From the NCBI GenBank assembly GCA_026419115.1, contig JAOAAA010000011.1:1-46471 (forward strand): 46,471 bases of DNA, in the 5' to 3' direction. Below the pieces are notes generated by a model, which was not told the origin of the DNA, did no database searches, and saw nothing but the letters and a program-made list of their open reading frames with translations. The position numbers and the translations under genes are program-made. Shown in pieces: positions 16,145 to 24,568 of this stretch (positions are counted from its first letter, which is position 1; each line of letters opens with the position of its first letter). The DNA comes from Gemmataceae bacterium (GTDB lineage Bacteria; Planctomycetota; Planctomycetia; Gemmatales; Gemmataceae).

Positions 16145-18148
16145 TTAGTATTTAGCGATGCCAAAGGCGGAAGCAATTTGATTTCCCAAAGATCGCAGCC
16201 GTTGAACGGAACTTTCCAGCCCTGCGAATTGGGTCAACAGATTGTTCTTCTTCAATTCCAAAGAGGCCGTTTCTTTGCTAACGGTTTTTTCCAACTGCTC
16301 GATTCCTTTTCGGAAGCCTTCATCGATCACTTTCATTCGACCGTTAATTGGATCCAAATAACGATCTAACACACGACTGACTCGGGCGAAGGTTCCTTCG
16401 GTGACGGTCATATTCGAGGTAACTCCACCAGGGGGGACTTGATCCGGAGTGTAAGTCGCCCGAACCTGCATCCCCGAGGTATTGGCATTCCCTGCGGAGC
16501 CGGTCAGGAATTGTCCCGAACCGCTGGCCGTTTCGACGTTGCCATTGACGATAAATTGACCCGCCACGTTAACCCCAACCCCCGTTGTTCCTGGGGAGAA
16601 ACCGAGTGTAGCGAGGGCATTTCCGTCTACGGTTTCGACCTTGGCAGAAGAACCGAACTGGGCTGAGGTGAAGCGGAGTTTGCCCGCCTCCAGATCGACC
16701 GTCGCTCCGTTCGTGCCGAAGCGACCAATGATCTGTGTTTGGATGGCTGCGACCAAGCTGGCAGGGGTATAGGTACCTGGATCAATGACAATCACAGCTT
16801 CGCTAATCCCGTTCAGACGAATTCGGAAGGTGTTATTCGAGGTATTGATGACAATCGAACCTCCTAAAGTCGCGGCGCCAACCACGCTCGCCCGAGTGGC
16901 AGCCTGAGTGATTTTCACCTCATAAGGTTGTCCTGTGGGACTGGGCTTGGTTTTCGAGCCGCCGACGATAAAGCTCACTGCATTGGTATTACTGGTACCC
17001 GACATAGCAAAGAGTCGGCTCACATCCGTAGCAGTGATTCCAGGAATTTCCCCATTGATGGCTTTGCTCAGCTTGCTGGAATCGAACACGAGCTTACCCT
17101 TGTCGTCGAAGGATAAACCCACCGATTGAATACGATTCATCCCGCCATTCACACCAGCTACGGCCGAACTCAAGGCCATCGAAAGGGCCGTTTTCAGTTC
17201 AGCGACATCTTTATTCCCCAAAAGGGGGCCTGCCGTTTGCGTTTGGGGATCGAAATTATCGCGGGCATCGATGTAATCCATCATCTCGTTATAGGCATTG
17301 ACAAAATCTTGTACCGCATTGATCGCGGTGGTGGTATCGGCCCCGACAGTCAGATTGATAGTTTTGGTACTATCGGCTTTGTTGAGGTTCAGGGTCACGC
17401 CCGTGATCACATTATCAATTCGGTTAGACGAATTGGTGATCGTCAATGCGCCGGAACCGCTACCAATGGTAATCGAGGCATCGGCAGCGGCCTGCACGGT
17501 TTGGTTGGTCAGATCGATTGTGGCACCGGACCCACTGGTCAGATTATTCGTGATCGAGATGGTATTAGCAGTGCCCGTCTTGGTCGAAGAAAGCAAAAGA
17601 CGGTAATTGGTCCCATCGCCTACCACGGTGGCTTTCACCTCGATGTTGGCATCGTTAATCGCTTGGGCCAAGCCTTGGAGAGTATTGTTCGATGAGTTGA
17701 TGGTGATAGTAGTCGTCGCACCGGCTCCCACTTTCAGATCAACGGTGCCGGTCTTCAAAACGGTGGTCGGTGTGCTGAAGGTATTAGAAGCCAACTGTTG
17801 GGCCTGAGCCAGCGAGTTGACCTTGATCGAGTAGCTACCGTTGGCCGCTGATGTCGAGGCGGTCCCCGTGATGGCGGTTTCGTCCGAGGAGGTGACCTTC
17901 CGAGCTTCAACCGCTCCACCGATCGAACGAGCCAAGGCAGGAACCGTGCCACTAAGAGTCGACAGTTTATTTTGTAGTCCCGTGAAAACTGCTTGGGTTG
18001 CTGTTTGGGAAGCCTGACGCTGACGGAACGCTTTGATCCGATTTTGTGTCAGCGAGGTTAACCCGTCGATGATCTTCGAGGTATCGATCCCTGTAGACAA
18101 ACCGGTGAAATTCAAACCCGACGAGTTAATTCCGCTAATTAAGGACAT
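16145..18148 (-). CDS. fliD: Flagellar filament cap protein FliD (HAP2)
   Basis: 667 residues from the ATG at 18148, which has GGGGAGG about 9 bases upstream; a GTG at 18193 would add 15 residues without family support. The N-terminus (SGLNFTGLSTGIDTSKIIDGL) is the conserved FliD start, and the C-terminal coiled region (KTVSKETASLELKKNNLLTQFAGLESSVQRL) is the conserved end. The middle is Thr/Ser/Ala-rich and variable. FliD caps the growing filament and catalyses flagellin insertion. At 667 residues it is longer than enterobacterial FliD (about 470), so the surface-exposed middle is enlarged. The last residues include one M-rich-free tail ending IASAFGIAKY. Confidence 0.92.
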   Translation of the reverse strand: MSLISGINSSGLNFTGLSTGIDTSKIIDGLTSLTQNRIKAFRQRQASQTATQAVFTGLQNKLSTLSGTVPALARSIGGAVEARKVTSSDETAITGTASTSAANGSYSIKVNSLAQAQQLASNTFSTPTTVLKTGTVDLKVGAGATTTITINSSNNTLQGLAQAINDANIEVKATVVGDGTNYRLLLSSTKTGTANTISITNNLTSGSGATIDLTNQTVQAAADASITIGSGSGALTITNSSNRIDNVITGVTLNLNKADSTKTINLTVGADTTTAINAVQDFVNAYNEMMDYIDARDNFDPQTQTAGPLLGNKDVAELKTALSMALSSAVAGVNGGMNRIQSVGLSFDDKGKLVFDSSKLSKAINGEIPGITATDVSRLFAMSGTSNTNAVSFIVGGSKTKPSPTGQPYEVKITQAATRASVVGAATLGGSIVINTSNNTFRIRLNGISEAVIVIDPGTYTPASLVAAIQTQIIGRFGTNGATVDLEAGKLRFTSAQFGSSAKVETVDGNALATLGFSPGTTGVGVNVAGQFIVNGNVETASGSGQFLTGSAGNANTSGMQVRATYTPDQVPPGGVTSNMTVTEGTFARVSRVLDRYLDPINGRMKVIDEGFRKGIEQLEKTVSKETASLELKKNNLLTQFAGLESSVQRLRSLGNQIASAFGIAKY

Positions 18149-18166
18149 TGTGAAAACCTCCCCTTC

Positions 18167-18227
18167 AATCTTCGATCGAACAGTTGCAACCAATTCTGTG
18201 GAGAACCCAATTCAACCATCGAAGATT
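18167..18227 (-). promoter_or_regulatory. Inverted repeat in the fliD leader
   Basis: AATCTTCGAT (18167-18176) and ATCGAAGATT (18218-18227) form a perfect 10-base inverted repeat with a 41-base spacer. Its fliD-proximal arm ends just before the GGGGAGG ribosome-binding site, so it could fold in the leader mRNA and affect translation, or be a pair of protein half-sites. Confidence 0.4.
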
Positions 18228-18302
18228 TTTTTCCAAGAATGCGTCCCGATTTCTGAGATTTTTTCCCAAGAACTCTGATGAGAACAAAACACTCTACCCA
18301 AA

Positions 18303-18340
18303 CAAAAAAACGCTGGGGATCAGAAGGATCGCCCAGCGTT
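18303..18340 (-). terminator. Rho-independent terminator of the flagellin gene
   Basis: In the minus direction, AACGCTGGG pairs perfectly with CCCAGCGTT across a 14-base loop, followed by a run of T (plus strand A-run 18304-18310). It lies about 110 bases after the flagellin stop. Confidence 0.88.
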
Positions 18341-18452
18341 CACAAGAGATGAAAATCGGCAGGAATCACGTTCCGTTCGAGTCAAGCCCACGTTCGGTAG
18401 GATGGTTAGGAGCTTTAACCCGAACGGAAATTTTCATTGCTCCAACGAGAGA

Positions 18453-19862
18453 TTACCCTCGAAGTAAGTTGGCGACCAGCGAGGTCAAGGCGTTGGCATT
18501 GCCCAACACGGTGGTACCAGCCTGAATTTGCGTCTGGAACTTGGTGAAGTTGGCAATTTCCTCGGCAAAGTCGGTATCGCGAATCACCGATTCCGAAGCA
18601 ACCGTGTTTTCCAAGGTCGCTTTGAGGTTGTTGACGTTCGATTCCAAGGTGTTCTGTTGGAAGGCCCCCAGACGACCGCGGAATTTACTCACATCGCTGA
18701 TCGCAGCATCGATCACTTTCAACCCTTCATCGGCGTTGGCGGTGGTCACTTGGCTAAGGTTGGTAAACACGCTCGAAGCACCAATCCCCAAGGCCGAGAT
18801 ATTCATCTTGTCGAAAGACAAGGTCACCTTTTGGCCTGCGTTGGCACCGACTTGGAACGAGAGAGCATTGTTAGAAACGTTCACGTTTCCTTGGGCGCCC
18901 GTAACGGTAGCCACCGCAGTCGAGTTAACCAAAGCGATTGAAACCGAAAGTCCTTTGGCCACGCCCGAGGTGGCTGTCAAGGTGTTCCCCGATCCCGTGG
19001 CGGCCACACCGTTGATGGTCCCTGCAATATCAACCCCCGTATCGGAGAGAACTGAGGTACCAAAACCACTCGAGTTAGCCGCAGAAGCTACGTTCGAGAC
19101 CACGCTGATCGAAGCGGAAGCTCCAAACGCAGTAGAAAGTAACCGAGTCGCACCACTGGCGCCGTGGTTATCGGCTTTGACGCCCGTTTGGTTGCTGAAC
19201 TCGTTGATGCGGTCAATCACTTGAGCTTGTGACATACCCGCTGTCAAGGAGATTTGAACACCATTGATGGTGAGCATTTCATCAGCGGCCAAGTTAGCCG
19301 TTTGACCAGTAGCTGCGTTCACGTTGGCTTTTTCTGCAGCCGTCGTCACGTTGATGGCATAGGCACCGGCAACCGTCTCGTTCGTCGCTTTGAGCACCGT
19401 GACATCGGCATCGGTTGCCGTTCCGTTGACACCCGAAGAACCATCCAACAATTTTCGGGTACCGAATTGGGTGTTGTTAGCAATCCGGTCAATCGAGGTC
19501 AAAATGTTGTCGATTTCAGCTTGGTTCGCAGCCAAAGCGTTGGTATCGTTCACACCGGTGTTGGCCGAGTCGACCATCAAGCTACGGAGCTTGGTCAACA
19601 GGGTATTCATTTCGTTCAGAGCACCTTCACCGGTCTGAACCACAGCGATAGCTTTGTTGGTGTTGTCGATCGCAGCACGAAGGCCGGAGATTTGAGCACG
19701 TTGTTGTTCCGAAATCACGAGTGCGGCAGGACCATCAGCACCACGGTTCACTTTCAAACCCGTGCTGAGCCGTTCGAGCGATTTGGCTAGGCTGTTGTTA
19801 GTTCTGGAAAGACTGTTCTGTGCGTTCAACGAGGTGACGTTGTTTGCAATAGACAGTGCCAT
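18453..19862 (-). CDS. fliC: Flagellin
   Basis: 469 residues. The N-terminal D0/D1 region (ALSIANNVTSLNAQNSLSR, then SLERLSTGLKVNRGADGPA) and the C-terminal D1/D0 region (ESVIRDTDFAEEIANFTKFQ, ending TSLVANLLRG) are both intact. The central part (about 145-370) is Ala/Thr/Val-rich and variable, as expected for the surface-exposed domains. Flagellin is exported through the filament and polymerises at the tip. GAGGAG lies 7 bases before the ATG. It has its own terminator, so fliD and fliS downstream probably depend mostly on another promoter. The presence of flagellar genes fits a motile swarmer stage, known for planctomycetes. Confidence 0.95.
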   Translation of the reverse strand: MALSIANNVTSLNAQNSLSRTNNSLAKSLERLSTGLKVNRGADGPAALVISEQQRAQISGLRAAIDNTNKAIAVVQTGEGALNEMNTLLTKLRSLMVDSANTGVNDTNALAANQAEIDNILTSIDRIANNTQFGTRKLLDGSSGVNGTATDADVTVLKATNETVAGAYAINVTTAAEKANVNAATGQTANLAADEMLTINGVQISLTAGMSQAQVIDRINEFSNQTGVKADNHGASGATRLLSTAFGASASISVVSNVASAANSSGFGTSVLSDTGVDIAGTINGVAATGSGNTLTATSGVAKGLSVSIALVNSTAVATVTGAQGNVNVSNNALSFQVGANAGQKVTLSFDKMNISALGIGASSVFTNLSQVTTANADEGLKVIDAAISDVSKFRGRLGAFQQNTLESNVNNLKATLENTVASESVIRDTDFAEEIANFTKFQTQIQAGTTVLGNANALTSLVANLLRG

Positions 19863-20338
19863 GATAAACTCCTCTGTTCCCGTGCGATGGAAGATATTTC
19901 CTCGCTACACCTCCGTTTATCGATACCCCTTCTCACGATTTGCCTTTTTTGTTCGTTTTTTTTGGATTTGCATTTGTACCCACAGAAAAGAATTCAACAC
20001 CGATGCTGGTATTCCTGTTTGAGCATTTCTCTTTCTCCTTCGTGGCCTAAATCGTTCCCCGAAATCGATCGCCTAAGTCAGAATTCCCGAACCATAGATG
20101 GGTAATAATATCTTGTCTCCCGTTATCTCGGCACAATGAAATTATTCCCTGCACCATACATCCCGAACTATTGCTAGGGCTATCTTGTTTCTAAGAGCTT
20201 GGGAGGATTTCCAAGCAAGTTTCCCTTGACGCATTCGTTTTAATTAAGTAAGGGAATGCAAATACCTTGAAATGGGTATTTCTTCCCTCTCCGATTGTGT
20301 GTTGTCCGTTCGCTTCTTTGAACTTAGAGGGTCTCACT
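19863..20338. other. 476-base divergent region upstream of flagellin
   Basis: AT-rich region between flagellin (minus) and a 173-residue protein gene (plus). It holds a weak sigma-28-like element for flagellin (listed). TTGACG at 20226-20231 could be a -35 for the plus-strand gene, but no good -10 follows at the right distance. An in-frame ATG at 20267 upstream of the chosen start is considered non-genic. Confidence 0.5.
19917..19943 (-). promoter_or_regulatory. Weak sigma-28-like promoter candidate for flagellin
   Basis: In the minus direction GCAA, 15 bases, then ATCGATAA, compared with the enterobacterial TAAA-N15-GCCGATAA. The spacing and the -10 fit; the -35 is poor. It ends 55 bases before the flagellin ATG. 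Confidence 0.2.
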
Positions 20339-20860
20339 ATGTGGTCCCCACCTATCAATCATCCGCTTCGGAAAATTTTTGCCGGTGTGACCGAGCATAC
20401 TTTTTTTGCTTCTCTCGGTGTGGTTGATCCACCGCTGGTGGATTATCTTTCGGATTTGCTCGTTCGATTTTTACACTTCGATACGGTTTATCGCTTGAAG
20501 GATCTCGGCGGGCGTCCCCTAACAGAATTGGCTGAGATGCTTCTCAAAGCCGAGGAGGTTCCTCCCGAGGGACGGACTCGGGCCGAAATTCTCCGCCATA
20601 TTGGTGATTTTACCCTGTTCTGGACGGGGCTTTTCCCCGAAGAGGTTCATCGCTTGCAGACAGGTTTCGCTCGCGATGCCTTCGTGAGTTACACCCAACA
20701 AGGGAAACTCAGTTACCTCGCCGCTGCTCGAATCTTTGACCCTTCGGGTACCGACCAACAACATTTAGTTCTGGTGAAACTGAGTTCGCAGTTTGAACTT
20801 TGTGCGATTGGTTTAACTCAAGTTCGTCAAGAATTGATTCGTGCCGGCAAGTTGAATTAA
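20339..20860 (+). CDS. Protein of unknown function, 173 residues
   Basis: I do not recognise a named domain. The start at 20339 has GAGGG upstream; an earlier ATG (20267) would add 24 residues without a ribosome-binding site. The protein has no signal peptide or membrane segment and appears mainly helical. Notable stretches are VDYLSDLLVRFLHFD, RAEILRHIGDFTLFWTGLFPE and FVSYTQQGKLSYLAAARI; the Phe/Trp-rich helix around HIGDFTLFWTG suggests a hydrophobic groove or cofactor pocket. It diverges from flagellin, but nothing else links it to motility. Codon use looks like its neighbours, so I think it is a real gene, possibly of a planctomycete-restricted family. Confidence 0.75.
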   Translation: MWSPPINHPLRKIFAGVTEHTFFASLGVVDPPLVDYLSDLLVRFLHFDTVYRLKDLGGRPLTELAEMLLKAEEVPPEGRTRAEILRHIGDFTLFWTGLFPEEVHRLQTGFARDAFVSYTQQGKLSYLAAARIFDPSGTDQQHLVLVKLSSQFELCAIGLTQVRQELIRAGKLN

Positions 20861-20939
20861 ATCTATCGCCTTCAACCCGTTTCAACGTCTGGATCGGTTC
20901 GCTAGAATGGCTTAGGAAGAAGTTTTCCTTCCCCTCTTC

Positions 20940-20979
20940 GCAGCAAGAGATTTTCAAGAGATCATCCCTTGCTGCATTT
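20940..20979 (+). terminator. Terminator-like hairpin
   Basis: GCAGCAAG (20940-20947) pairs with CTTGCTGC (20968-20975), followed by ATTTT. It is 80 bases after the preceding stop codon. The loop is long (20 bases), so confidence is moderate. Confidence 0.45.
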
Positions 20980-21027
20980 TAGGTTTGTCCCCCCCTTGAG
21001 CATTTTCAGGTTCCATCTAGGGCCGAG

Positions 21028-21059
21028 GTTTGCTGAATCTAGAAAACGATTCAGCAAAC
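21028..21059. promoter_or_regulatory. Perfect 12-base inverted repeat, 8-base loop
   Basis: GTTTGCTGAATC (21028-21039) and GATTCAGCAAAC (21048-21059) match perfectly. It lies between two converging genes. No T-run follows in either direction, so a hairpin acting with a factor, or a protein-binding palindrome, are both possible. Confidence 0.55.
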
Positions 21060-21146
21060 AAAGCACCATCGCGAATGAAACGTGAAACCGTCGTTTTTGA
21101 CGCTTCGAATCAAAAATGCTGTCAACAATTCCCAATATGACAGGCT

Positions 21147-22754
21147 CTAGACTCGTTTGACGCTCTTCAGCATACTGGTGGCGGTCGATGCGGATCGCTC
21201 TCCCCCGATATTTAACCCAGTTATGGAGAAAAGGCCCGAATTTCGGGTAGATTGCATCGTTTGGATGACCTCAGCTCGAACCGATAGGAAGGCCTTGGCA
21301 CAATCGGGATCGAACTGCGTTCCGGCACAGCGTTCTACTTCGGCGAAGGCTTCTTCGGCGCTTTTCACCTTACGGGTTAAGTGATCGTTGTAAGGGCGTT
21401 TGGTCGTCATCGCATCGAAGGAATCGGCAACGGCCACCACTCGTGCTAATAGATCGATGTCTTGACCGGCGAGATTATCGGGGTAGCCCCGACCATCCCA
21501 ACGTTCATGATGGGAGCGAACAATGGGCCGAATTCCTGCCATCTCTGGGATCGAGCGAAGAATCTCATCACCAAGAACGGTGTGCGATTTCATCTTCTCG
21601 AATTCGGCATCGGTAAGTTTATCCGGTTTTCGCAAGATGTTATCATCGATGCCAATTTTACCAATATCGTGCAGGGGGCCTCCGAGTTGAATTTTCTCTT
21701 TATCTGAGGGACTCAATTTCATTGCATCGGCTAGCAGAAGAGAATAATTGGTGACCCGTGCGGTGTGCCCGCCTGTATAAGCATCTCGCATTTCGATGGC
21801 CGAGGCCATGACCGAAATGGTCTGAAGAAATAACTCACGTTGTCGGCGCATCAGTTGGGCGCATTCGATCCCTGCAGAGACATGGGCTGCTAACGCATCC
21901 GCCAGATGCAAATCGTCCTCGGTAAAGGGGCGTTGCCAATAGCTTCGATCGAGATGGATCACCCCTAAATTCTTTCGAGGCGTTCTCAGCAACACACATA
22001 ACACGCTGGCCATGGCCCCATCGGCGATACTCAAAGCGCCACGGAGTTCGTCATCTTCCTCCACACTACAACAAAGGATTGAACGTCCTTGGGTCATGCA
22101 GCGTGTGGCCAAGGCATTAGAGAAAAAGGAACGGGTCGAATTGGCTCCTCTTCCGGTGGCGGTGGCTTTCAGGCGTAGTTTTCCTTCGGGTCCTTCGGCA
22201 AGAACAATCGCTCCGCGTTGGGCATCGAGCACAGAAACCGCATCGTGGAGAATCGAGGAGAGCAATTCTTCTTCCGATTGGATACTGACCAAATGATGAC
22301 CAGCCCTTAACAAGGCCATGAGCTGATCGCCAGGGCGAGGACTGTGATTTCGATCGTGAATAATCCGATCTAATCCTTCCTGCCAAGTGCTACTTGCTTC
22401 TGCTTCAACAATAATTTGGTCCGAGGAAGGGGGAACGGGTTCGGCTTCCGAGGCTTCGGGCATTTCGACCATCATGGCAACCTTGCCAAACTGAACGATG
22501 TCCCGAGGGTGAATTTGTCGTTCCCCCGAACCGAGGCGAACCCCATTTACATAGGTGCCGTTCGTGCTATCTAAATCGCGAAGCCACCACGATGAATCGG
22601 ACCGGTGAATCTCGGCATGTCGTCGGCTGACTGAACTATCTTCGAGAATGATCTCGAGGTTACTTAACCGTCCTGCCCGCAATAGCGAGTCCGACTCCCA
22701 GATTCGTCCTTTGGCTTCCCCGCTTATGCCACGCAATCGGATTTGATGACGCAT
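21147..22754 (-). CDS. FHA-GAF-HD-GYP signalling protein
   Basis: 535 residues, three modules. An N-terminal FHA domain (1-98) carries GRLSN, SVSRRHAEI and LDSTNGTYVNG, the phosphothreonine-binding loops. A GAF domain spans about 145-300. A C-terminal HD-GYP domain (about 315-490) has GGHTARV, HDIGKIGI (His362, Asp363), SHHERWDGRGYP and ADSFDAMT, so the metal site and GYP motif are complete and cyclic-di-GMP hydrolysis is expected. The protein is cytoplasmic. The architecture suggests that phosphorylation by Ser/Thr kinases directs a c-di-GMP phosphodiesterase, with a small ligand sensed by GAF. The partner kinase is not indicated by context, although the window encodes several kinase-fold proteins. 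Confidence 0.93.
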   Translation of the reverse strand: MRHQIRLRGISGEAKGRIWESDSLLRAGRLSNLEIILEDSSVSRRHAEIHRSDSSWWLRDLDSTNGTYVNGVRLGSGERQIHPRDIVQFGKVAMMVEMPEASEAEPVPPSSDQIIVEAEASSTWQEGLDRIIHDRNHSPRPGDQLMALLRAGHHLVSIQSEEELLSSILHDAVSVLDAQRGAIVLAEGPEGKLRLKATATGRGANSTRSFFSNALATRCMTQGRSILCCSVEEDDELRGALSIADGAMASVLCVLLRTPRKNLGVIHLDRSYWQRPFTEDDLHLADALAAHVSAGIECAQLMRRQRELFLQTISVMASAIEMRDAYTGGHTARVTNYSLLLADAMKLSPSDKEKIQLGGPLHDIGKIGIDDNILRKPDKLTDAEFEKMKSHTVLGDEILRSIPEMAGIRPIVRSHHERWDGRGYPDNLAGQDIDLLARVVAVADSFDAMTTKRPYNDHLTRKVKSAEEAFAEVERCAGTQFDPDCAKAFLSVRAEVIQTMQSTRNSGLFSITGLNIGGERSASTATSMLKSVKRV

Positions 22755-23188
22755 CCGGTTGATTCCTCACTCTATGACAAACCAAGCCAAAACAGAACAG
22801 CCTCTACAAAGGTGATTACATACCTTTCTGACAAAGTCGATAGAGGTGTTAGTCTTCCTTAAAATTAGCTTATTTTACCTTCCATGCAAAATAGATATTC
22901 GTTTTTTTAGTCAAATCAGATAAATTCACTACGATCAGCAAAAACGGCTAAGCCTGCCTAATCGTGTTTCTTTCTGATCTCAATTCGATCTGAAGTATTG
23001 TCAATGCGATAAATGTCCTGCTTCTATCTCGACAATTTCATTTCAGCCCTGACTTAATTTACTTTTCGGAAAAAACCTCTTACTCCAGATGAAAATTGAA
23101 TCTTGTGTGAATACCCTATCCTTCCCTAAAAGAATAAGAGTTATAATCATTAGACTTTAGGCAAAATGATTTTTGATACGGGAAGCGA
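22755..23188. other. 434-base divergent intergenic region
   Basis: AT-rich sequence between the FHA-GAF-HD-GYP gene and bioF. A TATAAT at 23142-23147, 42 bases before the bioF ATG, could be its -10, but no matching -35 is visible. No repeat, hairpin or small gene stands out. Confidence 0.5.
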
Positions 23189-24337
23189 ATGTCAATTACC
23201 GAGCGTTGGACAAGCACATTAGAGACGTTGAAATCACAAGGTAGATACCGCAGTTTACGCTGTTCTTTAGGAATCGATTTTACTTCAAACGATTATTTGG
23301 GATACGGAAGTTCTCGATCCCGAATCCGCCCCGTGGGGGATTTAGAACGAAACCGCAGCGGGATGGCCTCGCGTTTGTTGAGAGGCCATCACCCGATTTG
23401 GGATGAAGTCGAGTCGGCTCTTGCTGCGTGGCATCAAGCGGAAAGTATTTTGATGATGACCAGTGGTTATGCCGCCAACGAAGGTCTAATTTCAACCATA
23501 ATCGAACCGGGCGATTGGGTGGCCTCGGATGAGTTGAATCATGCTTGTATCGTCGATGGTTTGAGAATGGCGCGGGCCCGTCGATTTAGTTTTCGCCACA
23601 ACGATTTGAATCATCTCGAAGAGGGGCTCAAAGCGGAGCATCAGAAACGGCACGAAGGCCGCGAATTATTCATCATCACGGAATCTCTATTTAGCATGGA
23701 TGGAGACCGTGCCCCGTTACGCGAGATCGTGGAATTGGCGGAACGCTACTCGGCGTATTTGATTGTCGATGAAGCTCATGCGACGGGTTGCTTTGGTATG
23801 AAGGGGTCGGGTATTGTCGATGAATTAGGATTGCGGGATCGGATTTTGGCCTCCGTTCATACAGGTGGAAAAGCCCTTGGTGTTCTCGGCGCGTATCTTG
23901 CCTGCTCCGCGTTACTCCGAGAATTTTTAATCAATCGTTGTCGTCACCTGATATTTACTACGGCACTCCCTGCGATTGCGGGTGCTTGGTGGTTGCAAAT
24001 GCTCGAACAGGTGCAAGAAGATCATGAGGGGCGAGCCAAACTCCGAGAGAACTTTACTTTTGTAAGGAACTCGTTGGCGGAATGGAACTTGGTTTGCTCT
24101 GGGGATCAATTTATTATTCCCGTGATACTCGGAGAAGACCCCAAGGCCGTGGCCGTGGCCCAACACCTCCAAAATCGAGGGTTCGATGTGAGAGCGATTC
24201 GCCCCCCCAGCGTTCCGCCCGGCACAGCAAGATTACGGATTTCGATTCACGCAGACCACACAAAAAAACAGCTACAAGAATTATGTGAGGCTTTAGCTGA
24301 GGGGATTACTACGCACGGGATCACAGGGAGTTTGTGA
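23189..24337 (+). CDS. bioF: 8-amino-7-oxononanoate synthase-like alpha-oxoamine synthase
   Basis: 382 residues, a PLP enzyme of fold type I. BioF condenses pimeloyl thioester with alanine to begin the biotin ring. Seen: FTSNDYLGYG near residue 31, SRLLRGHHP (61-69), TSGYAANEGL, DELNHACIVDG, the PLP-contacting VDEAHATGCFG (Asp194, His197) and the Schiff-base lysine in SVHTGGKALG (Lys228). The length and motifs fit BioF better than the longer KBL or ALAS enzymes, but they share the fold, so the substrate is not certain. No other biotin gene is in the window. The start has GGAAG upstream. Confidence 0.85.
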   Translation: MSITERWTSTLETLKSQGRYRSLRCSLGIDFTSNDYLGYGSSRSRIRPVGDLERNRSGMASRLLRGHHPIWDEVESALAAWHQAESILMMTSGYAANEGLISTIIEPGDWVASDELNHACIVDGLRMARARRFSFRHNDLNHLEEGLKAEHQKRHEGRELFIITESLFSMDGDRAPLREIVELAERYSAYLIVDEAHATGCFGMKGSGIVDELGLRDRILASVHTGGKALGVLGAYLACSALLREFLINRCRHLIFTTALPAIAGAWWLQMLEQVQEDHEGRAKLRENFTFVRNSLAEWNLVCSGDQFIIPVILGEDPKAVAVAQHLQNRGFDVRAIRPPSVPPGTARLRISIHADHTKKQLQELCEALAEGITTHGITGSL

Positions 24338-24449
24338 GTAATTCAGAACGAGTTGGAAGCAGGTTCAACCGCAGGGGATGGCTAGGAGAATTTCAACGGA
24401 AGTTCTGGAAGGAAGGTCTATCCAAGGAGAGAATTTTGGGATACTCTAA

Positions 24450-24520
24450 TCTCAAATCTTCCAGATATTTCGGTTTGAATAATTTTGGCCAAATCGAACC
24501 GAAGTCACTAAGATTTGAGA
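24450..24520 (+). promoter_or_regulatory. Nested inverted repeats between bioF and the next gene
   Basis: Three nested arms: TCTCAAATCTT (24450-24460) with AAGATTTGAGA (24510-24520), perfect over 11 bases; TTCGGTTTGA (24469-24478) with TCGAACCGAA (24494-24503), one mismatch; and TTTGGCCAAA at the centre (24484-24493). It lies 48 bases before the next ATG. No T-run, so not a simple terminator. It could be a leader RNA structure or operator. Confidence 0.5.
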
Positions 24521-24568
24521 ACCTTGGACGAAGACCCTAATACGAATTCCCAAATCGTAGGTAAAGCT

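Larger units (their letters stand above)
18149..18452. other. 304-base gap between flagellin and fliD
   Basis: Contains, in the minus direction, the flagellin terminator (18303-18340) and then the fliD leader with a 10-base inverted repeat (18167-18227). No gene and no clear sigma-28 or sigma-54 promoter for fliD was found by eye. Confidence 0.6.

Noticed and set aside
18541-19224. Plus-strand reading frame of 227 residues across flagellin
   Set aside because: Antisense to a well-supported flagellin gene whose Ala/Thr codons leave the opposite frame open. No family features.
19951-19985. Sigma-54 promoter for flagellin
   Set aside because: A GTGGGTAC...TGCAAAT sequence (minus strand) looked similar, but the GG to GC distance is too short for a -24/-12 promoter.
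24334-24540. Small reading frame after bioF
   Set aside because: It runs through the nested inverted repeats, lacks a ribosome-binding site and shows no protein-like pattern.
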